From: Acanthochlamys bracteata
Taxonomy: Eukaryota; Streptophyta; Magnoliopsida; Pandanales; Velloziaceae
Assembly (NCBI GenBank): GCA_019914995.1
Contig: CM034126.1
Location: 9,367,001 to 9,431,000 of the forward strand
Direction of reading: 5' to 3'
DNA: 64,000 bases
In this document: piece after piece, positions 1 through 12,430 of the stretch
Position numbering within the stretch: position 1 is the stretch's first letter
Layout of the letters: every line of letters begins with the position of its first letter
Program-made: the position numbers and the translations under genes
Notes under the pieces: model-generated
Databases searched by the model: none
What the model was told of the DNA's origin: nothing
What the model saw: the letters and a program-made list of their open reading frames with translations, nothing else

Positions 1-3000
1 GCAGCCTCTATAAGAGCTAGAACAACAGCAATTCCGCCAACTGTGCGAATGCTATCACCAATAACACACTGATTGCAGATGTAAATATCACCATTTAGAC
101 GCCCATAACGAGGTATACCTGCAAAATGAAAGAGAAAATAAGTAGCAAAAACATCCAAATCATGGTTTTGAAGTTCCAAATGGTAATGCATACCACCCAT
201 AGGAGAAGCAGCGGCTGACAGTGGATCAACAAGATTCAGCATGGATAACATCCCTGATGCTCGATATGCTTCTGAGGATGTTGCATCAAATGCAAATATA
301 AGCTTCTTACCGGAAAGCTGCAATGCGAGGCTTGCTAGTCTTTCCATATCCCAAACTATGCCACTGGCATCTGACCTTTGATTGCGTTGTTTTATAGAAT
401 TGTCAAGTTTCTGTGAACTGGACACCAACGGCACTTCTGCATCCAAAGAGTCTAATATTGCCATACTACCTCCACCACAAGCCTGGTTCGGGACAAACCT
501 CAAAAGATCAGTATCCTGAAAAAGTCCCCTATATCCTCGACCGAGAATATACATGAAGTAGATGCTGCCTGAGGTCAGCACCTCCTCAAAAAGATGGCAA
601 GAACAAAGCCTCCAAGATAGCTCACAAACTTTTGCATGAGAAACTGATGTTCCAAGGGTAACCTGCAGGGACTTCCCAACTGGAGACGGTGAATAACCGA
701 GCTTTCCTGTATGCCTTAGTTTCCCATTGAGGTAAACATAGGCTATGCTGGCTTGGAAGAGCCCAGCTAATGCATTAGGCTTACTATGAACAACTGCAAG
801 ATGATGCCACCTTCCTTCTTCAATTTCTACGCCAGGAAATGACAGTAAGGAAGAGCTGCTTGTTGAAAGTGTTAGGGTACCATTATCTTGAAAATAAAGC
901 TCAGCATAAAATGTGCTACTATCATCCACTGATCCAACTGAAAACATGCGCAACACATTTCGAGCAGAACTTTTATGAGAGGAAACTGTCCTCCCAGTTT
1001 GTTCCATTTCCTTACTCTGGGTTCTTAAGAAATTGTGGAATTGAAACCAACAAACAAAAGAGTATCCTGCAGCAGGAGGCCATGTTCTTTCCCCTAAAGA
1101 AACTTGAACAGAGGCATGCCCGATCTTGCTCATGTCCAACTCAACAAAAGGGGCAAGAGAAACATCTTCCGGCCCTACATCTTGCCTTTGGATTATCTTT
1201 TCCATCATATCAACAAGAAGACTGCCAGAATTTTTCAATTTGCTTTGAAGAACAAATCTTGCAAGCACTCGAAGTTCAGAAGAAGATAGCCTGGTAACAG
1301 AAAATTTACATTCTACAAGTATCATAAAATAGAACGAAGTATGGAAGTATGCTAATATTTTCCTTACGAACCTGTAAGCTCCTAGCACCTCCACTACTCG
1401 AAAGGCATGTGTAAGTATCGGAGACGAGCCAAGAAGAAATGGGCTGATTATCTCAAGTAAAAGTCCAATGCAACCTATACAGAACAAAGGATAAATTAGA
1501 GAGAAAAATACCGCCCGAAAGATGCTGTACAATAAAAGAATTGTTTAATCGTCTTACCTATTGAAGTCAAGTTATCCTGGTTGAAAGGTCCAGCAAGAGA
1601 AAGCTTCTCAATGAAGCTTAGTACATCCAGCTGAACTTTTGGAGTGAACTGTAACAACAAGCGGATGAGCACTCCAATAGCACTAGGATTATATACCCTT
1701 TCCTTATCAAACTTAGACGTTTCAAGAGAAGCACTGGTAAGGAAATTTGATGCATTGTCTTCGTACGTATCAAATGAGGAAACGTTTTCTGATTGCAAAA
1801 AAGAGGATGGTGGAAGGATGCTCTCAAGGGCAAGCTCCAAGAACAATTGAATAACTTGTTTTTCATAATCCACACAAAGCAAACCAGACTCAAAGAGAAG
1901 GTCATGAAAAGTCTGAGATGACATGATTGTGTGCAGTCTCAACCTATTGACAGCATTGTTAGAGACACCAGCTGTTACAGCCCTAAATAGAAAATTGAAA
2001 TGCTTCATGTGTGCTGTTAAAGGGGAATGCATCTGCATATCATCTTCACCACCCTGGAAATTGTGCAATGTTGTCAGTAAAAGTGAAAATCCAGTAGCTT
2101 CCCCAAATATCCGTTGTGCAGGACTGTTTGAACCAAGAACACGCCATAGGGTTCCCAAAATGTCACATTTTGCATCATCATGAAGTTTGTATTGAGATCC
2201 CAGAACATTTGTGACCATACCACTTTTCAGAATTTCAACCAGCGCTCCTAATTCTTCTGGATGTGCCTGAAAAATATACATGAGAATGTTTCACAGCCAT
2301 ATTGTTCATCATTAAAACACATGAAAAGCCTACCAAATTCAGTGTAAGGATATTTACAGACCTGGTTGACATCTTCAGTAATTAAGCAAGCTAATACTCG
2401 AAGTACTCCTGAACGGTGGCTATCTGAAGCTACAAACGGAAGAACTATGCTGACACCATTGGATGATCGGAATGACTGCTGGTTACTTTCAGCTTTCTTT
2501 AGTAAAGATAAAAGGCAATCCCATGCAGTACTAATTGTGCTATCATGTTCAAACAAGGGAAATTTTCCAGACCCAATACTCATAAGCTTTGGTGAAGAAA
2601 GGATAGCATCTTTATCTTCAATGTGTTTCTTGAAACTACTAGAAGTAGGCTTGATATCAGAACCATTGGTGTTCATGCTTTGCTGCTCTAAACCAGAGAA
2701 CATTTTGTGTTGTTTCAAATCATCCAAGAGAACCTCAAGTACTCCAACTTCCCTCAGAACCTTTTTATACTGTTGATCAAAAGAGACAAGCTTTACAAAA
2801 AAAGCAAGAATTGTGTGCTTTAAACTAGATGTGATTGGCTGTTGCAACAAGCAACAAAGTGAAAGCAACTCTTGTTCAGGTATACAGTTGGCAACAGTGA
2901 CAGCATATTCCAATATTTTCAGAATTTTATCCTGCAATGATTGTGGAAATCCAGACATATTCAAGATAAATAGAGGAACAGTCCGCAATTGTTGGCAAAG

Positions 3001-5152
3001 CTTATAGTTCTCAACATGACCTGAAAAAATCTTAAACATTCGATTCAACACTTCTGCCTGCAAGTCTATGTTGTCTGCTTTCAAAAAAATATCCTGCAGC
3101 ATCTGTATAGCTTCCAGGTCTTTAACCTTGCCATTGCTCTTTTCCCAAGTCTCATCAGATAACCGGTCAGCAGAAGGTGTACGACTTCTGCTATGCCCTG
3201 AACCTTTTCCAAAGGTGGATTTCGAATTCTTCCTCCCCACAGGTTCCGCAGGACCTGTTTGGGATAAATTAACAAGAACATCAAGCAACCTGGATAGAGA
3301 TGGAGACAATTGTGTTAGTGAGCCACTATATCTGTTTTGGCCATCTGTTTGAGAAACATCTTTCAGAAACGATTCCGAACTAACAGGCTGAGAAACTTGA
3401 TTTCTCTGCAAGCCTGAAAGTGTCAAAGCAAACTGAACAAGAAACTGGTAGCCATGTGCGTTATGTATGTCTTCCCTTAGTCTGACAGACCCAGCCTCTA
3501 GAAGTAAGAAAAAGGTCAAACCAAAAAGTTAGAAGCCTTAAACACCACCACAGAGAACAATTTCAAAAAATATAGAAGCATAAAGTAAAACTCCATTTCT
3601 ACAAGCTAGTAAATGATGATAAAAGCAAAGAGAAGGTACTAAATTCAAAACAGGTCTGCAAAACTTGGCTTACCAGGTCTATATGATAGTTCGACGCATT
3701 CAAGAAGCAAATCAACTATACCCATGGTGTAAGCTGAATCACCTTCCTCAGGATTAAAATTTTTTACAGCCATTAAAAGAACTTTTATCTGAAATAAGGT
3801 CACCAAAACAGCTAGTTAGAAGCCAAAATAAGAAAGGAAGAAAGGTGACTGGAGCTTCATTAATTGATGAAAAGACAGAGATGCCAATAAACAACAAAGT
3901 GCCTCCAATGTGTAATTTAGGGGACTTCTAAGGTCAAACCCCTCATTGACCAAACTTTTAAATTTAGTCCTCAAAAGTTTCACCTTACCGGGAGGTTCCC
4001 ACTTTTAAGTCCTCTTAATTTATAGTTGCTGTGTAGTACTAAAGCTCCATACAATAGTATATCAAACAGGTTTATGCGCACTGACAATGGTGCTATACAT
4101 GAGACACAGGCACCATATACACAAACCAATTCGCATGATACTCGCTAGCAGTTGTATGTGGTGTCCAACATGTTTGTATACATAGCTTAGTTCAACCATG
4201 AACTCAGATAGTTGAGTAGATGGCGAGTTCAATTACGTACCATGATCCTTGCCTTAAAGTGAAAATTTTGAGGGACTATAGTTTAAAACCAGGTCAAATG
4301 AGATCTTAAATTTCAATCCACCACTTTAATGCAAACAATGATGCAAAGAGTTACCACCGTCCAGATCTTTTCAGTTACTGCATCTATAAAAGAACTTATA
4401 GCATTTCTGATTCTATTTTATAACACTGAGTTTGGAACTTGAATATAAGAAAATTAAACTAATCATATTACATGCCATAGACGAACACATGGTGTATGCT
4501 CTGAATGAAAGCAGCAGACATTTGAAACAATGGGTCTGCAGGTAAAACTGCAAGAAATAGATCACAAAATGACATGAACTATATCGAGCTAAAGACAATT
4601 AGGAAACAATTCTTTGAGGGAGAAACTTAAAAAAATAAAATAAAAGAATGATCCTATGTGCTTCCTACTTACCAACCTAATTGTCAAATTAATTAAGGCT
4701 TATGTATCGCCTGCTAGAGGTCCCTCAACTTAGCAGACTTCTTCACATCAGTGCTTGAACTTCTGTCAAGCCTACATCAATTTCAAATAAACTTTCCGCA
4801 CTTACGAAGTTTAACAAAAAAGAATCTCATCTCAGGAAAAAGGAGCAAATGTCAAGGAAATTGTAGACCTTCATTAACTAATTTTAAGACGAGTGGGTAC
4901 CTACATAAGACAATTGAAATAAAAGGACTTAAGTGAATTAACTTGCCAAGTTTAGGGACCTCCAAGGTTTTAAGCTTTAATCTACAAAGCAGGTAACACA
5001 AATCAACCATTCAGAAGTCCAATGCAATTTAAGAAGTCTTGAAGCTGTGATGACAAGCTGAACAGAGACCGCCCCGATTGTTGCATGCCTTCAGATTACA
5101 GACATGGCTGCATTATCCCTGAATACCTCTAGATTACATCAACTTCTTCATC

Positions 5153-5192
<40 letters not shown>

Positions 5193-8100
5193 AGCGACAC
5201 CAATTCTTCTTATGAAGCAATAACTCAATATCCAGTTGCTCTATACTTTTGTTAAACTACAACTTAATGAGTCACCACAAATAGGAACTCCTACAAAATG
5301 TCTACAAGGAAACAAACTCAAATCAACTAAATGACAAACACTAGAATGTGGAACAAAAACAGAAGAAACCCGACAACACTTCCTAATACCTTCCTTTTTG
5401 TTTATCACAGTAACAATAATCAAGCCTCATCTCACAAAGTGGGGCTTCTTCTCTAATTACCCTTCTTTACCATTTCTGAAGAAACCAAGTTGACAAGCAG
5501 AAAACAGCCAAGGCAAATAAGTACAAGAGAGAAGTCATACCAAGTGATGTTTATGTATGTATTTAGCTGTGCTGCCATTGTCATTAACTAGAAGAAGACC
5601 AAGTATCTGTAAAGTATTAAATGAGCAAACCAAATATTAACACCAAATCAAACTCTCTCATGATGCATACTTTCTAGGTGTGGCAAAATTAGTGTAGCAT
5701 TAAGATGAAATGACCTGCATAGCATGTCTATGAAGTTGAATCATGTGCACTGGAACGAGACCATCTTTAAAGTGGGGAAGTGCAATCAATGAACCATTTG
5801 AAACGATCTGGAATAAAAGCTGAAGCGAGTCATCCTCAATCAAACTTGGGGCAGCTGACGGATGGCTTGCTAAAGCCTTCATAATATGCACTATGCTCCC
5901 TTCTATCTGTATGCACGTAAATATGTAAGATGTATATGATGCAATGGCCGTTAACAATGTTAAGCAGGAGAAATGGAAGTACATAAGCAACAAGTTTCAG
6001 TTCAGATAATCAAAAGTAATCAGCTAGCAATGAGTAATAGCTCAAATATGCTTATTCATACGTTGACTGAATATCAACAAAAGACAATTTCAGTAGCAAA
6101 ATTATCAACGTCCCAAGAAATGAGATAACCCAGCAGTATTCTCAAGAATTGTTTACATGTCAGAAGATTAAGAACAAAACTCCAAAGATATATAAAGCAA
6201 GATAACACTTCCATACAAGACAAGAAATATCTTCCTATTGGATAACACATACAGACATTGGTTTACATATTCTTAAAAGTTAAGATAAACCTACCACAGA
6301 TTTCCTTCTTCTATAATGTTAAGTACAAAAATCCAGGCTCAAGTACTTGCTTAACACCATTGCTCAGTCCATAACAAAGTCCAAGGACTAACTACAAATA
6401 TGCATCTATGTGACTAAGCTGTATCATAACTATTATTTTACCAATATTGACCTAAAAGCAACTGAAATGACAGCTAACTCTAAACAAGTTCACTAAGGAT
6501 GCTTTTTGAGGTATATGTGCAATTACAGTTTTTGGTAATGGTATGATCATACGTCAGATAATCTACAACAGAAATAGCAGTGCCACAAAATTTCCGATAA
6601 GATGAATAAAACTTTGACATGATAATTGGCATCATATCGTTCAACTACACTGTTTTATTTGAAGGAACTTATCAACTCAAGCAGCAAATTAACTTCTATC
6701 AAAACTACGAAACAAAAATAACTAATTGATCACTACACATAAAAAACACAAAGCATCACAATAACGGATTATACGAGTACAAACAACAGGACGAACTTGC
6801 AGTTGGCATCATAACTTTATCTCAGAATGAAGAAGGAATATCTCAAGATCTTGAATATTGTGACGCAGTATCCATGATCAAGCATGCTAATCTCAATATA
6901 CAAAGTTAACAAATATAATGATGTAAATAAGATAAAGAGGAGTACCTCAAGCCGCCTTGCTTGTAAAGCATCTTCCTTGATGGCACTCCTATGTGGACTA
7001 GTTTGTTCTTGCATGTGATTTGACTGTCGATCATTTGGATTGGAAGGATCAAGAAGTGCATTAAGAATAAGAATAAGACAGCTTAATATCCCGGAATCCA
7101 GCAAGGGCTGTTTATCAATGGCCTGCAGATACATAGTTTTGCTCAATCCACAAATTTTACTTGGTAGGAATAATTTATCTAGATAAAATCTGCTCCACAA
7201 TTGAAGGTACTGTTAACAGTAAAACCAACATTGACTTCAGTCTATACTTCGATACAAAAATTTTAGGTTTCAGTTTTTTCTTGCTTTCACAAGATTCTTA
7301 TTTTATAGTCTAAAATTACAAAAAACCATAAGAAATGACATATCTGCTTATGCACACACATTTTATGGCATAGTTTACATAACTGAAACCTTCACTGTAA
7401 TAATCTATAATGGATTATAACATTGATATAAGTGACAGCCAATGAGTTAGCTCAGCTCCCACCAGCCCAACAAAAAAAAAAGCAATTTACAAGTCTTTCA
7501 TAGAAGAATGTCAAACCATTATATAAGACAATATTCTAGACATCAATAATGAAAGAGACCAGATACACTAAATATCATCTAAAAATATTTTTAAATCAAT
7601 GGAAGCTAATAACGCTAATATACATACTCCTGATACAAGAACTTCTATGGCATGTAAAAGATTTGAACCAGGGCTGACACCTTCCTGCACAAAAGCAATA
7701 AGTATATAAATGGATATAAGCAAATAGACATGTTAATTCAAATATAGAAGTTTTGCACATCACGTAAGGCAAACAAGCAAACCTTAGTTAACGAAAAGAA
7801 ATCGATCACTCTTCCAACATGCAGTGAACGATCCTTTCTAGAAATCCTCAACTTCTCAACATCAGTGACAAAAGCTCTTCCGACAACAAAAGAAAAAATG
7901 TGTGCTTCAACTAACCTGCACATCAAACTAAAGCGTGAAACAATGATACAAGAATAAAATCAAAGCTATAAATAAGATGATCTTTTGAGGGTTAAGCATT
8001 GGCAATTTTACTTGCACCATGATAGCAAATAGGAAACATATAAACACAAAAAAAGGGAAACAAATAACTAGTAACAAGACTCAAAGAGCCGCCATTCTGT

Positions 8101-11100
8101 TATTTGAGACCAATCACCCGTCCAGTAAACTCGCAGGCCATTTAGGTCCAAGAACTAGACAGTAGAGTCCTACAAGCTCTGGTCGCCACTATGCTGGAAT
8201 CAGGTGAATGGTTCCTTTGTACTAGCGATTGTTAAAATCATCAAATGCCAGTCAAGTCAGGCAACCACTTGTGGCCAGTGTAGGCTTTCAGCGAAAATTT
8301 GTGAACTTCTAATATGATTTGATGTTACTTTATAGGAATTTTTTTCCTCAAATGAATAATAATAAAAATAATGAAAGAAAATAAAAACCAAAAGAATTTT
8401 TATTCTTTTCTGAAGAAACAGCAAAATTTATTCCATGTTTCAGACTGGAAAAACAAAAAAACACACCGAAAGGAGTCATGTTGGACAACAGTAAAAGTAA
8501 ATACCTAGTTATCAACTGGGCTACATTAGACTGCTGCTTAACTAATCTAACAAAAACATCTACAGCCATGTTCAACGCCGTTTCTTTCTCCTGCATGAAC
8601 AAGTTTGACACGATCAACATCTCGTCATTTATATTTACAAATTTCTGATTCAATAACAACATATAAGCCAAATTTTCAAATAACCTTCTCGGAGCTGGAG
8701 GAGCGGAATTCTTCCCAGAACTTCTTAAATTGCAGCTCCAAGCCATTTTTGTCTCTGCATTAATCAAATGAACCATAAATATATGGTATGACAACAGGAG
8801 CAAAGAAAAAAAAAAAAGAGACCAAAAAATATGTATATCAGTGGCTACAATGCAACCCTTTCATGTAGACATTCAAAACTAGCAGATCATGCCATTTCAA
8901 CTAGAAGAACCAGAATATAAATTTTAGAACGTATGTTGATAGGAGGTTCATGTATCCCCCCACCACATATAACAATGGATTTTTGCAGCAGAATATCAGT
9001 TGTCGAATGTTTGTAATAGGCAGCTTTATCGGATGTTAAGCACCATGAGATTTACATGTATGAGATAAAACTTTCCTTCTAACTTTAGTATCTTATTCCT
9101 TCTAACTTTAGCATCTTAGTATTGGTCTCCCAAGAATCTCAAATGATTTGTCCATCCTAGAGCAGAAAGGAACCAAAGCAACCTCCTTAAATCTATTAGG
9201 AGCAAACACAAATATAAAGACACAAAAAGGATATAGACAAGCATATTTCATAATACCACTTTATATATAAGAACACAGCAATGCATGCAAGCATATGTAT
9301 GCAACAACGTACATATGCATGTTTTCGTGCAACATATTTAAGCCAGTCAATACATATTATGCCATACATCACTCCCACACGCACAGATTTATGATTTCAA
9401 AAGTTTAGACGACTATATCCAAACTAGTCAAATAACTGAGCAAGGCAGTCTTTTCTTCAATTAACTCAATTTTATCATTCTGAAGTACTTCAATTGCTTA
9501 AGATTTATTTATCTCATGGTAAGCAGGAATATTTTTATTTATTATTTCTATGATGAGGTTAAACCATCTTCGTAATAAATAGAATAAGAAATAACATTTC
9601 AATGTTTATCCCTGTAAAGATAATGAGCTACAGGTTATTCATGAATAGAATTACGTCTGAAGTGTGCTTTGTCTGCATATTCTGTAATTTCTTGCATTCT
9701 ACGCAGTAAGAATTATATGTTGTTTTTTTGTTTTTTTTTTTGGGTGTGCAGCTGCAATGCGGCTGTTAGTATGCCCTTCTTTCCAAATACAGTAGAATTA
9801 TAATATAGCCAAATTTTAGTCATCACATCAAAATCAATAAGATGTTTGATTCTTCAGGAATTTCCAACTTCAAATAGCAATCTTCATCTCCAAATGGTTT
9901 CTCCATAAAAGAGTTTCTTTTGTATCATGCAAACAATCTTCTGATATGTAATCACATTAGCAAACAATAGTTAGTGCCATATTTGTAATATAGAGTGGTC
10001 GGCAAAATACGACAGCACAAAGTTGACTAGCAGTAAATGCTACTTTCCACAACTCAAAAGGCTAAAACTATCACTTACCCAAACATCGGGCAGTTAGAAT
10101 GAAATGTTCTAAGTACTTTGCCATTTCCAGTTCCAAATTGACACCATTCACTCTATACTCTTAACAAACATTCCATCCTTAGTGCATCCTCTAATGTCTC
10201 ACTGTTATAAGAGAATTTCCAGCATTTTAACATTAAATAACCAACCGTATCTTCCATCATGGCACCAGTTTATGTAGTACGCTAACTGTACCGGTACAAA
10301 GTATGCACAGATCAAGCTTTTCCATATTTCGAATAGCATGTTAACAAGATTGGTTCAGTCACTAGAACTGGCAGAGTATACCTAATTGAAAACATATTAG
10401 CAATAACATAAAAATCACTCATTCTAACAATTCTGGTTCCTAGTTGGTCAACAGTTGCTCCGAGATTGAGTTTGCGAGCCACCTTAATACACTTTGAGGA
10501 ACCTATGTTGCAATGCCATAAGGTTGTTTCACATTCAAATGCCCACCTTAATCTCATTATTGCGCCGTTACTCTAACTAAGCAAGCACGGTACAGAAATT
10601 AGGAAAGACAAACATATAATGAATATTCTTACAAATGATTAAGTTGCTTATGTCCAACCAAGTAATGACTTTTATCAAATCTCCTATATTCCTTTTATAA
10701 AATTATGCCAAGATATCACATAAGAACCAAGCAATCTAGAAGGGCATGCTTTTGATGTATTTTGAATGCAACAGCTTACACAAATCACATTATCATTGCT
10801 AGATTGCTAGACCAAAACCTCCAAGCAAGTAATTTCTAACTTACAAATACTTTAGGAACCCCAAGGGAATTCCATAAAGGTTTCACATCATAAAATTTTT
10901 CCAATATAAGTATAAATTAACTTAGATTGTTTGCTATTAGAAGTGAAAGGAAAATGCCAATCATCATACTGCAAATTGCACTGTCAAATCTACTTGGATA
11001 GCACTGCATCTAAAGTAATGATAAATTTTCATAGTTCTTGAGATCTTAAGGCTCACTGCTAACTGGGTGTTCCTGTGATCCAAGACTGCCAAGCTAAATC

Positions 11101-11872
11101 ATAGGAAGTTACTTTTACTTCACCCACAAGGAAGAGAAAACTAAAACCCAAAAGTACGGAAGTAACTTTAACTAGTGTTGAAATTGCATAAGCAACCTAG
11201 CAATGAACTATGACAAATGAAAGTACTACTTGATTATATGTGAGTTTCAAAAAGGAGTTCACATTTATCAAGTCTTTAACTTCTCCAAACAGAGCTTTCT
11301 AAGTAAACTCAAACCTTAAGATTCAATCGCAAAAATTAAAAACAATTCCAAAAACCATAGATTGATATCCAGATATAAGGCACTGAGACGAGAATCTTCC
11401 AATGGTTATCTCAATTAACTAGGAATGGATGTAAAAGTCCAAAATACTGACAATCTCACAGATAACTTCGACTTACAGAAACTACCAAGAAACCCATTTC
11501 TCTATTCATTCTTAAAATTGTGACAAAACAAGGCTGATGAAATCCAATTTAACCTCTTTGAACCTAAAAACGATCACTGACAAGGGCTAAAGAAGTCAGA
11601 AGATATCAACTTAGTATCTAGAATCCAAGTTTTTGTCCAAAACCAATAGAATTCTATCGACCCTGCAAAGAAAAACAAAAGTTGAATCTTTCTGACCTCG
11701 AAGATTGTAGGGAAAGATCAGCAATCCCATTGGATCCCCACAACTCCGCTGCAGCCGCGGAAGAATCATCAGCTGAAGAGAGCCTGCCGGCAGCCGAGAT
11801 CGGTTTCGCAGCATTGGACGTAGAAAGCCCGACCTTCTCCTTCAAGTCCTTAAGTAATGTAGACCATTTCAT
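1..11872 (-). CDS. SPI: SPIRRIG-type BEACH/WD40 protein, N-terminal ~1,410 residues (partial)
   Basis: Fourteen exons joined by GT-AG introns keep one frame: 11872-11697, 8754-8685, 8590-8505, 7915-7783, 7684-7628, 7122-6946, 5906-5715, 5606-5541, 3788-3674, 3497-2362, 2266-1558, 1474-1372, 1290-194 and 118 to beyond base 1. The protein opens MKWSTLLKDLKEKVGL, as I remember Arabidopsis SPIRRIG doing, and carries family blocks such as LREDIHNAHGYQFLVQFAL, PEQELLSLCCLLQQP and NPSAIGVLIRLLLQFTP. The visible part is the armadillo-like N-terminus followed by a concanavalin A-like segment in the 1,097-nt exon (GRWHHLAVVHSKPNALAG). The PH-BEACH and WD40 domains would lie off the left edge, since SPIRRIG is about 3,600 residues. 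In Arabidopsis SPIRRIG acts in membrane traffic, trichome and root-hair shape, and P-body/mRNA work under salt stress. An in-frame ATG nine codons upstream (11899) is the alternative start. It could equally be the close paralogue BCHC2. The family call is firm; some exon edges are hand-placed. Confidence 0.93.
3965..4278. mobile_element. Small inverted-repeat element (MITE-like) in a SPIRRIG intron
   Basis: The left end reads TAGTCCTCAAAAGTTTCACC and the right end, on the opposite strand, TAGTCCCTCAAAATTTTCAC. That gives roughly 23-bp imperfect terminal inverted repeats around a 314-bp core without coding potential. It sits in the 1.75-kb intron between the exons at 3788 and 5541. The superfamily is not assigned and no clear target-site duplication was seen. 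Confidence 0.55.
4717..4962. mobile_element. Second small inverted-repeat element in the same SPIRRIG intron
   Basis: The termini are GAGGTCCCTCAACTTAGCA on the left and, on the opposite strand at the right, GAGGTCCCTAAACTTGGCA. These 19-bp inverted repeats have two mismatches and enclose about 246 bp. The ends resemble those of the element at 3965-4278 (GTCCCTCAA core), so the two may be distant relatives. There is no coding content and no certain target-site duplication. Confidence 0.6.
5157..5191. repeat. Poly(T) run of about 35 bases
   Basis: An uninterrupted T run lies in the SPIRRIG intron. On the minus strand it is a poly(A) tract that could be the tail of a retroposed sequence with its body at about 5192-5450. 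No tRNA-type A/B boxes or reverse-transcriptase motif were recognised there, so a simple slippage tract is equally likely. Confidence 0.6.
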
Positions 11873-12430
11873 AGTCCCCTTCTGCGACGATGGGAACATT
11901 TTCCGCTGCCGCCGGTATAACCCTTCATCCGCCGCCTATAGCGGCACCAACCCAATCCACAAACACCAGTCGAATCTCAAATCTGATCAAAATTCCCTGA
12001 AAATGGAAATCCCAGCTGTGATCCGATCAAAATCTTCTAACAGATCAGATTTAATTTTCCCTGTTACAATCGATCCACGACGATCAATGGTTCAATTGAG
12101 AAAAGTGGAATTGAACCCTAACACAGAGAGAGCGACATAAAGAGAAATGTTGAATGTACGAATGGTACTTCTCCGTGCGTTTTATGCGCGCTGTTGTTCT
12201 TCAGGTTTGGTTATTTCTTTTTTTTCCCGCTCTAATGCTGCCGGCGTTGGTTTACTTTTTGGTGTATTTCTTTTTCTGTTATTTCCAATTGCTTCATTTC
12301 TTGTCCTTGGGGAAAGAGAGAGAAAGAGAACGAGGGATAAAGAGGAAACGAGAATAGAGAAAACGCGCAGCCGTTGAAGAGAGAAAGTGAGAGACAGAAG
12401 GAAGGAAGCTTCGGTCGGACGCGCTTCGCT
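11873..12430 (-). promoter_or_regulatory. Probable pyrimidine-rich 5' leader/promoter of the SPIRRIG gene
   Basis: Read on the minus strand, about 12,420 to 12,300 is a CT-rich tract (CTCTC runs) followed by a GC-rich stretch next to the start codon. Such tracts are usual in plant 5' untranslated leaders. The transcription start is not visible, and the plus-strand frames here look like chance openings. Placement is inference from composition and position only. Confidence 0.4.

Noticed and set aside
839-1297. Plus-strand open frame of 152 residues
   Set aside because: It lies antisense to the 1,097-nt SPIRRIG exon, whose minus-strand frame matches the family throughout; the plus frame is a shadow.
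5192-5450. SINE or processed pseudogene ending in the poly(T) run
   Set aside because: No A/B box, reverse-transcriptase motif or known gene reading was found; the run may be a simple repeat.
11682-12140. Plus-strand frame over the SPIRRIG start and leader
   Set aside because: No recognisable domain, and it is antisense to the clear MKWSTLLKDLKEKVGL start exon; probably chance in GC-richer sequence.
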